Origin: Methanomassiliicoccales archaeon
Lineage (GTDB): Archaea > Thermoplasmatota > Thermoplasmata > Methanomassiliicoccales > JACIVX01
Assembly (NCBI GenBank): GCA_024464195.1
Contig: JANHAK010000032.1
Span: 1-9,429, forward strand
Direction: 5' to 3'
DNA: 9,429 nucleotides
This document shows, piece by piece, positions 1-6,882 of this stretch. The translations under genes were made by a program, and so were the position numbers. The notes under the pieces are model-generated. The model had not been told where the DNA came from and did no database searches. It saw nothing but the letters and a program-made list of their open reading frames with translations. How positions within the stretch are numbered: position 1 is the first letter of the stretch; the number at the start of each line of letters is the position of its first letter.

Positions 1-812
1 TACTCATCAAGTCCGCCACTCAAATAATCAATCCTAACGCCAGCTTCCTCCAAATCTCTGAGGATGTCTGTTGAATACCTTCTGATGCGGGGCAGTCCGA
101 TGTTCGGATCTATATTTGCCACGTAAACCGCGTAGCCTCCAATATTCCTCCTCGCATATTCAATTGCGCGCATCACATCGGCGAATCTATACGCCGTCTC
201 TTTTTTTGCGTTGAGGACAACCGCGACTCTTTTGTTTTGAGACAGGGACTCAATAATCCTCTTTGCGACCTTTAGCTTCGTTGCACCGCGGTGAGGTTTA
301 AGATAAGGCTTACTCGTCATTCCCCTTTCTCTTTCCAACGCGGTTGCACGCATGAGCATTTCTTTCTGGCGTTCAAATTCCTCTTTTGGGATAATCCCTT
401 TGCTCGCTGCAACTTCAAGAACTTTGATCGCTCCTACAGTATTAGGTCCAGCACATGCATGAATATCAATTGGGAGCACGATTGATCGGATTCCCGCTTT
501 TTTAATCGCCGCATCGAGGTTCTCGCCAATGATCATGCTCGCGCAGGTTCCGACGACGCCAACGAGCTTTGGCGAAAACTCCTCATCCACTTTCTTGAGA
601 ACTTCCACAAGCCGTTGCTCGGCGCCGAATATCAGATCGTTTTCCTGCATGCCCGTCGTCACAACAGTAACACCGGCTTCTTCGAGCAATCGAGATGCGG
701 TGAAACCGCAGCCAGGAGGTCCATGCATGACGATCACATCGACGTCTAAATCCCTGAGTGTGTACATTGCGGCGATAATTGGACTTGGTCTCGGATGGAG
801 CACATCAATCAT
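1..812 (-). CDS. cfbD: CfbD, NifD-like subunit of Ni-sirohydrochlorin a,c-diamide reductive cyclase (partial: N-terminal 270 codons)
   Basis: Translating the minus strand from the ATG at 812 gives an open frame of 270 codons that runs off the left edge, so the C-terminus is missing. It begins MIDVLHPRPSPI and has three cysteines in nitrogenase-alpha-like contexts: C35 in HGPPGCGFTA, C90 in GVVGTCASMIIGE and C120 in DIHACAGPNTVGA. From family knowledge, CfbD pairs with the NifH-like CfbC. Together they carry out the ATP-driven multi-electron reduction and lactam-ring closure that turn Ni-sirohydrochlorin a,c-diamide into seco-F430. I infer that these cysteines bind the iron-sulfur cluster. The start is well supported: it overlaps the cfbE stop as ATGA, and a strong AAGGAGGG ribosome-binding site (826 to 819) sits 6 nt upstream. 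A generic NifD or a chlorophyllide reductase subunit is the alternative, but the short N-terminus and the cfbA-cfbE neighbours argue for CfbD. CfbC and CfbB are not in the window. Confidence 0.93.
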   Translation of the reverse strand, partial: MIDVLHPRPSPIIAAMYTLRDLDVDVIVMHGPPGCGFTASRLLEEAGVTVVTTGMQENDLIFGAEQRLVEVLKKVDEEFSPKLVGVVGTCASMIIGENLDAAIKKAGIRSIVLPIDIHACAGPNTVGAIKVLEVAASKGIIPKEEFERQKEMLMRATALERERGMTSKPYLKPHRGATKLKVAKRIIESLSQNKRVAVVLNAKKETAYRFADVMRAIEYARRNIGGYAVYVANIDPNIGLPRIRRYSTDILRDLEEAGVRIDYLSGGLDE

Positions 813-2110
813 CTGAAACCCTCCTTGGTGCACCAGAGAATCGCCTCTGAATCTCTGTTGACTTCGTCGATATCCCCGATCATGCGGAACACATCTCCTT
901 GTAACATATCGCTTTCGAAATCACCAAGTAGGCATGCATCATTGATACAATCCTGATAATCGATAATAACTTTTTCAAGTTCTCCCAGATCGAGTTTCTC
1001 GCAGACTCTTTTTGAAACTGGCTCGATGATAACTCCAATTCTTTTTAACCGATAATATCTCTTTAAGGATTCGACAAGATAGCGCACGGATCCAGCACTG
1101 ACCCCAGGGTTCCTGTCACGAATGATCCATCTGTCATCTTCCTTTTTCACTTCCCCCCTGCCAGGCACGCCTTCAAAGGATTCGAAAGATTTCTTGATCT
1201 CGTTGAGACCATAACCAAAGTCAAGAGCCACTGTGGCAGCAGCTGAAAAAGCTGATAAATAAGCTGGTGCAACAAAATTTCCAGCGAGATCGACCGATGC
1301 GCAATCTCCTTTTCTTAGAACGATTTTCATTCGAGCCGTCTCTCCGAGACGCAACGGTTGATCGATTGTTGCCTCGACATCTCCGCCGTTTCCGAATGTT
1401 AAAATTTTGATGTTGTTTCTCACATGTGGAACCCAAAGATCTCTCTCTTCTTCTCGGATGACAAGCGTCCTTTTCGCCGCGCGAGCCATCTGCACCTTTC
1501 CGTCAAATGCTCTTTTTGTTCCTCTCGCAATCAAATAGTTGTCACCAATCGTCGTTATGACACCGATGTCTGCGAGCCCAGTCCCACCTAAGGAGACCTC
1601 GAAAACGCCGATGTCGAATTCGATTCCCATTCTCGCAATTTCTAAAATTGAGGTGGGTGCGATGCTTACCTCTTCTTTAATGATCTTCTTCTCGTCCCCA
1701 TTATAAAGTAAAATCCCGCTGCTGCTTAGAAGCAGGACGCGATTTTTTTTGGAACGGAGAAGATCGGCAATAAGGTGAGCGGTCGAAGTTTTTCCTTTTG
1801 TCCCAGTCACTTCAATAATTTTTGCGTCGAAGGAACAAAGCTTACCCACAGCCTCGTGCGTCGTGATCTTCCTTCTCCATCTTGCCCCCTCAAGGAATTG
1901 ATCTGGGCAGTGAATGGGCGCAACAACTAGGTCGAAAAAATTTTCTGGTGTTCTGTTTTCGAAATGGATACCAGCATTGGCAGCTTTCCTTTCAAGATCC
2001 TTTCCACAAGTTCTGTAGCAATCAACGAGTGTGACCTCAGCACCCTTTCGCCGGTACTCCAATGCAATGGTTAAGCCGCCATGGGTTGCGTCCATTACGA
2101 GGACTTTCAC
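809..2110 (-). CDS. cfbE: CfbE, Mur-ligase-like coenzyme F430 synthetase
   Basis: This 433-residue protein has a Mur ligase layout. An N-terminal Rossmann-like part begins MKVLVMDATHGGL. The central ATPase has the P-loop GTKGKTST at 103-110 and a conserved glutamate motif FEVSLGGTG at 170-178 (E171). The C-terminal domain carries GRGE near 317-320 and RNPGVSAGS near 333-341. In the F430 pathway CfbE uses ATP to activate the side-chain carboxylate of seco-F430 and close the final carbocyclic ring, giving F430. The usual peptidoglycan-ligase role is unlikely because both flanking genes are F430 genes and the middle-domain motif after residue 277 (GNFVAPAYLSAFSAAA) differs from classic MurC-F enzymes. 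The start is a GTG at 2110, two bases after the cfbA stop. The next ATG (codon 6) would cut off the first strand of the Rossmann fold. The stop overlaps the cfbD start. Confidence 0.93.
   Translation of the reverse strand: MKVLVMDATHGGLTIALEYRRKGAEVTLVDCYRTCGKDLERKAANAGIHFENRTPENFFDLVVAPIHCPDQFLEGARWRRKITTHEAVGKLCSFDAKIIEVTGTKGKTSTAHLIADLLRSKKNRVLLLSSSGILLYNGDEKKIIKEEVSIAPTSILEIARMGIEFDIGVFEVSLGGTGLADIGVITTIGDNYLIARGTKRAFDGKVQMARAAKRTLVIREEERDLWVPHVRNNIKILTFGNGGDVEATIDQPLRLGETARMKIVLRKGDCASVDLAGNFVAPAYLSAFSAAATVALDFGYGLNEIKKSFESFEGVPGRGEVKKEDDRWIIRDRNPGVSAGSVRYLVESLKRYYRLKRIGVIIEPVSKRVCEKLDLGELEKVIIDYQDCINDACLLGDFESDMLQGDVFRMIGDIDEVNRDSEAILWCTKEGFR
819..826 (-). promoter_or_regulatory. Ribosome-binding site of cfbD
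   Basis: The minus strand reads AAGGAGGG, a near-perfect anti-Shine-Dalgarno complement, 6 nt before the ATG at 812. It lies inside the last codons of cfbE and fixes the cfbD start at the ATGA overlap. Confidence 0.75.
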
Positions 2111-2112
2111 GA

Positions 2113-2514
2113 CTATTCCTTCCCAAGCCTTTCTTTTATCCGATCTTCAAGGATATCAACGATCCGATCATCGCGTCCGATCGGTTCACAATACTTGATA
2201 GCGATTTTCTTCCCATCGATGTCTACAACCCCCCCTTTGCTACCCTGCGGGATGCCAAGCTCCGATGTGATATCGTCTCTTGTATGAATTCCATGTGCGA
2301 GGAAACAGGGAACAACAAAGACTGTGTCAACGCCCCCAGCGACCAATTGATTCAACCCTTCTTTAATCGTCGGTTTGTTGATGTTCATAAATCCGACTGT
2401 GACCGAAAATTCCTTGAATCGTTCTCGGAGCTTCTCCGCAAAATGACTAACGACATTTCTGTTATAATCTAGCTTGCTTCCGTGTCCTACAACGAGTATC
2501 CCTTTTTTGCTCAT
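2113..2514 (-). CDS. cfbA: CfbA, sirohydrochlorin nickel chelatase (short CbiX type)
   Basis: The protein has 133 residues when started at the ATG at 2514 (MSKKGILVVGHGSKL), the usual length for the single-domain CbiX-S/CfbA family. The two expected metal-binding histidines are present: H11 in VVGHGSK and H74 in PCFLAHGIHTRDDI, which also contains H77. From family knowledge the protein forms a homodimer that inserts Ni2+ into sirohydrochlorin, the first committed step to F430, and can also insert Co2+ for cobalamin. The open frame extends upstream to 2619, but those 35 extra residues resemble no family member and would lie in the promoter region, so I reject the longer forms. The ribosome-binding site is weak (GTGAGAGTGACATC before ATG). 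It is the first gene of the minus-strand cfbA-cfbE-cfbD operon. I see no histidine-rich loop of the kind some CbiX proteins have. Confidence 0.93.
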   Translation of the reverse strand: MSKKGILVVGHGSKLDYNRNVVSHFAEKLRERFKEFSVTVGFMNINKPTIKEGLNQLVAGGVDTVFVVPCFLAHGIHTRDDITSELGIPQGSKGGVVDIDGKKIAIKYCEPIGRDDRIVDILEDRIKERLGKE

Positions 2515-2560
2515 GATGTCACTCTCACTTCTCACATTTTTTTGAAAAATTCGATCAGGA

Positions 2561-2584
2561 TTAATTACTGCCATAATAAAATAA
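2561..2584 (-). promoter_or_regulatory. Candidate archaeal promoter for cfbA-cfbE-cfbD
   Basis: Upstream of cfbA the minus strand is AT-rich. It contains TTATTTTATTAT (2584 to 2573) and, further downstream, TAATTAA (2566 to 2560). Either could act as a TATA box. The first would put transcription start near 2553 with a leader of about 40 nt, the second a leader of about 20 nt. No BRE element is clear enough to choose between them. This is inferred from composition and spacing only. Confidence 0.35.
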
Positions 2585-2710
2585 CTTCCATTTATTCGGG
2601 TGACTTTGAAGGATCTCAAATTTTAAAAAAATGATCACACCGATGGAATATCCTATCTTTCATAATTGGGAAAAGGTTATTAGGTTCTATCAGAATGCTT
2701 TGGTCGTTTA

Positions 2711-2724
2711 GAAGGAAAAATATT
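2711..2724 (+). promoter_or_regulatory. Candidate archaeal promoter for the sirC-hem operon
   Basis: The plus strand reads GAAGGAAAAATATT, a purine-rich BRE-like stretch running into a TATA-like AAAAATATT (2716-2724). Its centre is about 29 bases before the ATG at 2749. With typical archaeal spacing, transcription would start at or just before that ATG, giving a leaderless or nearly leaderless mRNA. That fits the lack of a good Shine-Dalgarno sequence immediately before the gene. Confidence 0.45.
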
Positions 2725-2748
2725 CTCGCGGCCAGTTGAGTGGTTCCA

Positions 2749-3366
2749 ATGCTTCCTCTCATGATCGATCTCACAGGAAAAAAAGTTGTGGTCTTCGGTG
2801 GGGGTGATGTTGGACTTCGCAAGGCGAGGTACTTTGTTAAGGAAGCAGAGGTCGTTGTCGTTAGTCGCGACATCTCTATCGATTTACAGGATAAGGATCT
2901 GAGATTTGTGAAGGAGGACATTCGGTCTTCTCTTGATCGATGGATTGTATGGGCCGATTATGTAATCGCGGCGACTGATGATCCTACTCTGAACGATACT
3001 ATTTGCACTCGCGCTATTTCTATGGGTAAACAGTTCAATAGGGCGGACGGTGTTGGCTCTTTCTTGATACCTTCTGTCATCGATCGAGGCAATTTTGTTG
3101 TTGCAATTTCCACCCTTGGTCGAAGTCCGGCCGTCTCAAAGGCACTGAAGGAAGAGCTCGAGAAACTCATTGATGAGAACTGGTCATTGATGGTGACATT
3201 GCAAGAAGAATTGAGAAAAGAAATTAGAGATAAGATCACCGATCAGAAGTTGAGAGAAACGGTTTTGCGATCAATTGTCCAAGATAAGGAGATTCTCTCG
3301 ATGCTCGGTAATGACTATCAATTGGCAAAGAGGCTTGCCCTCGAGAAAGTGAATAGAGGTCATTGA
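2749..3366 (+). CDS. sirC: Precorrin-2 dehydrogenase (SirC / Met8 / CysG N-terminal family)
   Basis: This 205-residue protein oxidises precorrin-2 to sirohydrochlorin with NAD+. Family members such as Met8p and CysG also insert Fe2+ to make siroheme. An N-terminal Rossmann fold has VVVFGGGDVGLRKA at 13-26. The family signature follows: ATDDPTLND at 75-83 and FNRADGVGSFLIPS at 96-109, where D100 aligns with the aspartate implicated in catalysis in CysG and Met8p. STLGRSPAVSKALKEELE (121-138) leads into the C-terminal helical part. There is no methyltransferase domain, which is instead the separate cobA gene of this operon. I chose the ATG at 2749 because the family typically begins close to PLMIDL. 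A GTG at 2740 would add three residues. Whether it has chelatase activity cannot be told from sequence. Standing opposite cfbA, it probably supplies that enzyme's substrate. Confidence 0.9.
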   Translation: MLPLMIDLTGKKVVVFGGGDVGLRKARYFVKEAEVVVVSRDISIDLQDKDLRFVKEDIRSSLDRWIVWADYVIAATDDPTLNDTICTRAISMGKQFNRADGVGSFLIPSVIDRGNFVVAISTLGRSPAVSKALKEELEKLIDENWSLMVTLQEELRKEIRDKITDQKLRETVLRSIVQDKEILSMLGNDYQLAKRLALEKVNRGH

Positions 3367-3367
3367 T

Positions 3368-4633
3368 ATGATCATAAGCGCGCATGTAACGCACAAATCC
3401 GCTGATATGAAAGCTCTTGAGCTCATCGGTCGGCATGATGAGAAAGCGCTGCTACACCATCTTCGTCGGATTCAGGGAGTGAAAGAATGTGCTGTACTCC
3501 GTACATGCAACCGTGTCGAGCTTTATGCAGTAACGGATGAACCGAGTACGACGAGAAACGGAATGGAAGCGATGGTTAGTAGGTTCATTCCCTTCGATCA
3601 CGAACAGAATCTCGTTCAATTTCGTTCCGATCTTGAATCGATCAGACATCTGCTGAGAGTTTCAAGCGGTCTTGAATCGATGATTGTCGGCGAAGATCAG
3701 ATTCAATTTCAGGTGAAGCGCGCGTATGAACTCGCTGAGAGCGAAGGTTGCATCGGCCCCATTCTTTCACTCATCTTCAGAAAGGCGATCAGCGTTGGCA
3801 AAAAAGTTCGCACGGAAACAAAGGTCAACAAAGGTGCTGTTTCGATCGGCTCGGCTGCAGTCGATCTCGCTGAGCGCCTTCTTGGTAGTCTCGAAGGTAA
3901 GACCATTCTGGTCATCGGTGCGGGAGAAATGGCGACACTGATCGCGAAGCATCTGATCGAAAAGAGACCGAACGCGATCTTCGTTTCAAATCGCACATAT
4001 GACAGAGCTGTCGAACTCGCGTGGTACCTCGGTGGTCAGGCGATCCGTCTTGACAGTCTTTACGATTACCTGCACAAATGTGATATCGTTCTCGTCGCGA
4101 CTTCATCGCCTCATGTGATCCTCGACCGCGCACGGGTGGAGAAAGCGATCGCAAAAAAAGGCGAGGGGGAGAAACTCATCATCATTGATGTCTCTTTCCC
4201 AAGAAATGTCGCTGATGATGTCCGTTTGCTGAAGAATGTTGAGATGCATGACATTGATGGTCTCAGGGATATCGCACAAGAAAACATTATGAGGAGAAAA
4301 AAGGAGGTTTTCGAAGCCGAAAGAATCATCGCTGAAGAGCTTTCATTACTAGAAAAGAAACTTGAAGAAATGGGGGCATCAGAAGTTATTAGAGCGCTTC
4401 GTCAGAAGTTTGAGGCAATAAAAGAAGTGGAGATCCGAAAGGCGATTAACAGACTTAATCACAGCTCAGAAGACATCGAAACGATCGTGACGGATTTTGC
4501 AAATGCACTTGCAAATCGTTTTCTGGCCGATCCGACGGAGATGCTCAAATTGGCATCCCGGGAGAAAAGGGTGGAAATTCTTAAGGCTGCGCGAGAATTA
4601 TTTAGATTGGAGGAGAGCAAAAATGTTTCCTGA
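3368..4633 (+). CDS. hemA: Glutamyl-tRNA reductase HemA
   Basis: This 421-residue enzyme reduces glutamyl-tRNA(Glu) with NADPH to glutamate-1-semialdehyde, the first step of the C5 tetrapyrrole route. The catalytic domain has the nucleophilic cysteine C47 in VLRTCNRVELYA, H94 in SIRHLLRVSSGLESM, and the conserved MIVGEDQIQ-VKRAY region at about 105-120. The NADPH domain has VIGAGEMA at 182-189 and SNRT at 207-210. The C-terminal half is a long, charged helical dimerisation domain ending in the usual RVEILKAARELF. Length and all landmarks are normal for archaeal GluTR. The ATG lies one base after the preceding stop, with AGAGGT at 3355-3360 as ribosome-binding site. The end overlaps hemB by 11 bases. 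Confidence 0.98.
   Translation: MIISAHVTHKSADMKALELIGRHDEKALLHHLRRIQGVKECAVLRTCNRVELYAVTDEPSTTRNGMEAMVSRFIPFDHEQNLVQFRSDLESIRHLLRVSSGLESMIVGEDQIQFQVKRAYELAESEGCIGPILSLIFRKAISVGKKVRTETKVNKGAVSIGSAAVDLAERLLGSLEGKTILVIGAGEMATLIAKHLIEKRPNAIFVSNRTYDRAVELAWYLGGQAIRLDSLYDYLHKCDIVLVATSSPHVILDRARVEKAIAKKGEGEKLIIIDVSFPRNVADDVRLLKNVEMHDIDGLRDIAQENIMRRKKEVFEAERIIAEELSLLEKKLEEMGASEVIRALRQKFEAIKEVEIRKAINRLNHSSEDIETIVTDFANALANRFLADPTEMLKLASREKRVEILKAARELFRLEESKNVS
4609..4614 (+). promoter_or_regulatory. Ribosome-binding site that fixes the hemB start
   Basis: GGAGGA ends 8 nt before the ATG at 4623. Its position inside the 3' end of hemA supports an overlapping start for hemB rather than the more upstream in-frame ATG at 4497. 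Confidence 0.75.
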
Positions 4634-5591
4634 TACGAGATTGAGGCGTCTGCGGTTGAACCCGCAGATTAGGGAGATGGTAAGAGAAACGCGACTGTCC
4701 GTTAAGAACTTCATTTATCCGATGTTCTTCAACGAAAACCTGACGAAACCAAAACCGATCACGTCGATGCCAGGAGTCAATGCTTATCCCGTCAAAATGG
4801 CGGGAGAACAGGCAGCTGAAGCATACAAGCTCGGTATTCCTGCAGTCATGGTTTTTGGGATACCGAAGTACAAAGACGAGGAAGGGAGTGGTGCATGGGC
4901 AAAGGATGGTGTCGCGCAAAAAGCGATCCAGAGTATTAAGAAAGCAAGCGATGTTGTTGTCGTTGCCGATCTATGTCTTTGCGAGTACACATCGCATGGG
5001 CACTGTGGAAAGGTCAAAAATGGTGAGATTCTCAACGACGAAACACTCGACCTTTACGCGAAGACAGCCGTCAGCCAGGCGGAGGCTGGTGCCGACATGA
5101 TCGCGCCGAGTGGAATGATGGACGGCATGGTCGCATCAATCAGGACAGCCTTGGATGATGCTGGCTTCAAGAACATTCCGATCATGTCGTATAGCGCGAA
5201 GTACGCATCGGGATTTTACGGACCTTTCAGAGAAGCAGCTGAATCAGCACCTAAGTTCGGTGACAGGCGATCGCACCAAATGGATCCTCCCAACGCGCGT
5301 GAAGCCCTTAGAGAAATGGAGTTGGATCTTGCGGAGGGTGCGGATATCTTAATGGTTAAGCCGGCACTTGCATATCTGGATGTGATCAGAGACGCGAGAA
5401 TCATGTTTAATGTGCCGATCGCAGCGTACAATGTGAGCGGCGAGTATTCGATGATCATGGCAGCAGCCGAAAAGGGGTGGCTTGATAAAGATAGGATCAT
5501 GCTGGAAGTTCTCACCGCGATCAAGAGGGCAGGCGCTGATATCATCCTAACCTATTTCGCAAAGGATGTTGCTAAAAAACTGGAGGAGTGA
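4623..5591 (+). CDS. hemB: Porphobilinogen synthase (5-aminolevulinate dehydratase) HemB
   Basis: This 322-residue enzyme condenses two 5-aminolevulinate molecules into porphobilinogen. It has the zinc-site form of the family: C118, C120 and C128 in DLCLCEYTSHGHCG. The two Schiff-base lysines are K193 in MSYSAKYASGFYG and K246 in ILMVKPALAYLD. The allosteric and substrate regions FREAAESAPKFGDRRSHQMD and YNVSGEYSM are also intact. The start at 4623 gives MFPDTRLRRLR, the normal N-terminus. A longer frame from 4497 would add 42 residues that are only hemA read in another frame. It is translated from within the end of hemA, and hemL follows after 10 bases. Confidence 0.98.
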   Translation: MFPDTRLRRLRLNPQIREMVRETRLSVKNFIYPMFFNENLTKPKPITSMPGVNAYPVKMAGEQAAEAYKLGIPAVMVFGIPKYKDEEGSGAWAKDGVAQKAIQSIKKASDVVVVADLCLCEYTSHGHCGKVKNGEILNDETLDLYAKTAVSQAEAGADMIAPSGMMDGMVASIRTALDDAGFKNIPIMSYSAKYASGFYGPFREAAESAPKFGDRRSHQMDPPNAREALREMELDLAEGADILMVKPALAYLDVIRDARIMFNVPIAAYNVSGEYSMIMAAAEKGWLDKDRIMLEVLTAIKRAGADIILTYFAKDVAKKLEE

Positions 5592-5601
5592 GGTTCTCCG
5601 G

Positions 5602-6882
5602 ATGATGAATACAAGTCGATCAAAGGATCTCTATGATCGGGCGAAAAGGCTCATGCCCGGCGGGGTCTCAAGTCCCGTGAGGGCGTTCGCCCCTTATCCG
5701 CTGTACATTTCAAAGGGCAAAGGATCGAAAATCTGGGATGTTGATGGAAACGAATACATTGACTATTGTATGGCTTTTGGTCCTTTAATCCTTGGGCATG
5801 CTCATCCCTCGGTTGTTAAAGTACTTCAGGAGCAAGCGGAAAAGGGAACACTCTACGGCGCTCCGATTGAGAAGGAAATCGAGCTCGCTGAGATGATACG
5901 CAATTATTATCCATCCATTGAAATGGTAAGGTTCGTTAGTAGCGGTACCGAGGCGACAATGCACGCTCTGCGATTGGCGCGTGGATACACCGGGAAGAAC
6001 AAAGTGATCAAGATTGAGGGCGCATTCCATGGTGCTCACGACGCCATGCTTGTCAAGGCGGGCTCTGGCGCTACAACGCACAGTGTGCCGAATTCGATGG
6101 GAATTCCACCGGAAGTCACGAAGAACACGTTGCTCACCCCATTTAATGACATTTCCACCGTTGAAAAAATCGTCAAAGATCATAAGAAGGAAATCGCCGC
6201 TCTTATCGTCGAGCCAGTCATCGGAAATGCAGGACCGATTCTGCCAGATAAGGATTATCTCAAATCCCTGAGGGAATTGACAAGCGACGAAGGAATCTTG
6301 CTCATTTTCGATGAGGTCATCACCGGTTTCCGCCTTGCAATGGGTGGTGCTCAGGAATACTTTGGGGTGAGACCTGATCTGACAACGCTTGGCAAGATCG
6401 TGGGAGGCGGGATGCCGATTGGAGCCTTTGGAGGCCCGGAGGAGATTATGTCGATGATCTCTCCGACAGGCAAAGTGTATCAGGCGGGAACATTCAGCGG
6501 CAATCCGATGAGTCTCGCTGCGGGTATCGCGACGTTAAAGGAGCTGGAAAGAATTGGGCATCGAGAATTGAATCGGAAGGGTGAAGCGATCAGGAAGGGG
6601 ATTGAGAGTGTTGTCAATGAGCTGCATCTCGATTTCACCGTCAGTGGTATCGGCTCGATGTTCCAGCTCTTCATGACGAAAGGGCCACTACGCAATTACG
6701 AAGATGCGAAGAGATCGGATGCCGCACTTTTCAACAAGTTGTTCAGAGGTCTTCTCGAGAAAGGCGTTTATCTCCCGCCTTCTCAATTTGAAACGAATTT
6801 CCTATCGACGGCGCATTCTGACGAGGACATTGAAAAAACGGTGAACGCATATGACGAAGTCCTGAGGGAAATCACGCAATGA
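5602..6882 (+). CDS. hemL: Glutamate-1-semialdehyde 2,1-aminomutase HemL
   Basis: This 426-residue PLP enzyme converts glutamate-1-semialdehyde, made by HemA, to 5-aminolevulinate. It is a class III aminotransferase-fold protein with the HemL opening RAKRLMPGGVSSPVRAF (14-30), SSGTEATMHALRLAR at 113-127, AFHGAHDAM at 141-149, and the cofactor aspartate in FDEVITGFR (D237). The Schiff-base lysine is K265 in TTLGKIVGGGMPIGAFGG, and GTFSGNP is at 296-302. Two tandem ATGs (5602 and 5605) are possible starts. GTGAGG at 5588-5593 has better spacing for the first. An upstream in-frame ATG at 5566 lies inside hemB and is unlikely. The order hemA-hemB-hemL keeps both C5-route enzymes in one transcript. 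The end overlaps hemC by 4 bases. Confidence 0.98.
   Translation: MMNTSRSKDLYDRAKRLMPGGVSSPVRAFAPYPLYISKGKGSKIWDVDGNEYIDYCMAFGPLILGHAHPSVVKVLQEQAEKGTLYGAPIEKEIELAEMIRNYYPSIEMVRFVSSGTEATMHALRLARGYTGKNKVIKIEGAFHGAHDAMLVKAGSGATTHSVPNSMGIPPEVTKNTLLTPFNDISTVEKIVKDHKKEIAALIVEPVIGNAGPILPDKDYLKSLRELTSDEGILLIFDEVITGFRLAMGGAQEYFGVRPDLTTLGKIVGGGMPIGAFGGPEEIMSMISPTGKVYQAGTFSGNPMSLAAGIATLKELERIGHRELNRKGEAIRKGIESVVNELHLDFTVSGIGSMFQLFMTKGPLRNYEDAKRSDAALFNKLFRGLLEKGVYLPPSQFETNFLSTAHSDEDIEKTVNAYDEVLREITQ

Noticed and set aside
2062..2472. 136-codon plus-strand open frame opposite cfbA and cfbE
   Set aside because: It lies antisense to two well-supported genes, spans their junction, and has no recognisable protein features.
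2515..2619. N-terminal extension of cfbA by up to 35 codons (ATG-type starts at 2574 and 2619)
   Set aside because: The CfbA family begins just before the VGHG motif. The extra residues look like translated AT-rich intergenic DNA and would overlap the likely promoter.
4497..4622. Upstream in-frame extension of hemB
   Set aside because: It is the hemA coding sequence read in another frame. The normal HemB N-terminus and a good ribosome-binding site both point to 4623.
4146..5275. Two GCGATCGC palindromes resembling the cyanobacterial HIP1 repeat
   Set aside because: Only two copies exist, both inside ordinary codons. They are better explained by the general excess of GATC and CGATC than by a HIP1-like system.
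5566..5601. Upstream ATG for hemL inside hemB
   Set aside because: The added residues do not match HemL proteins. Tandem ATGs with a spaced GTGAGG lie at 5602 and 5605.
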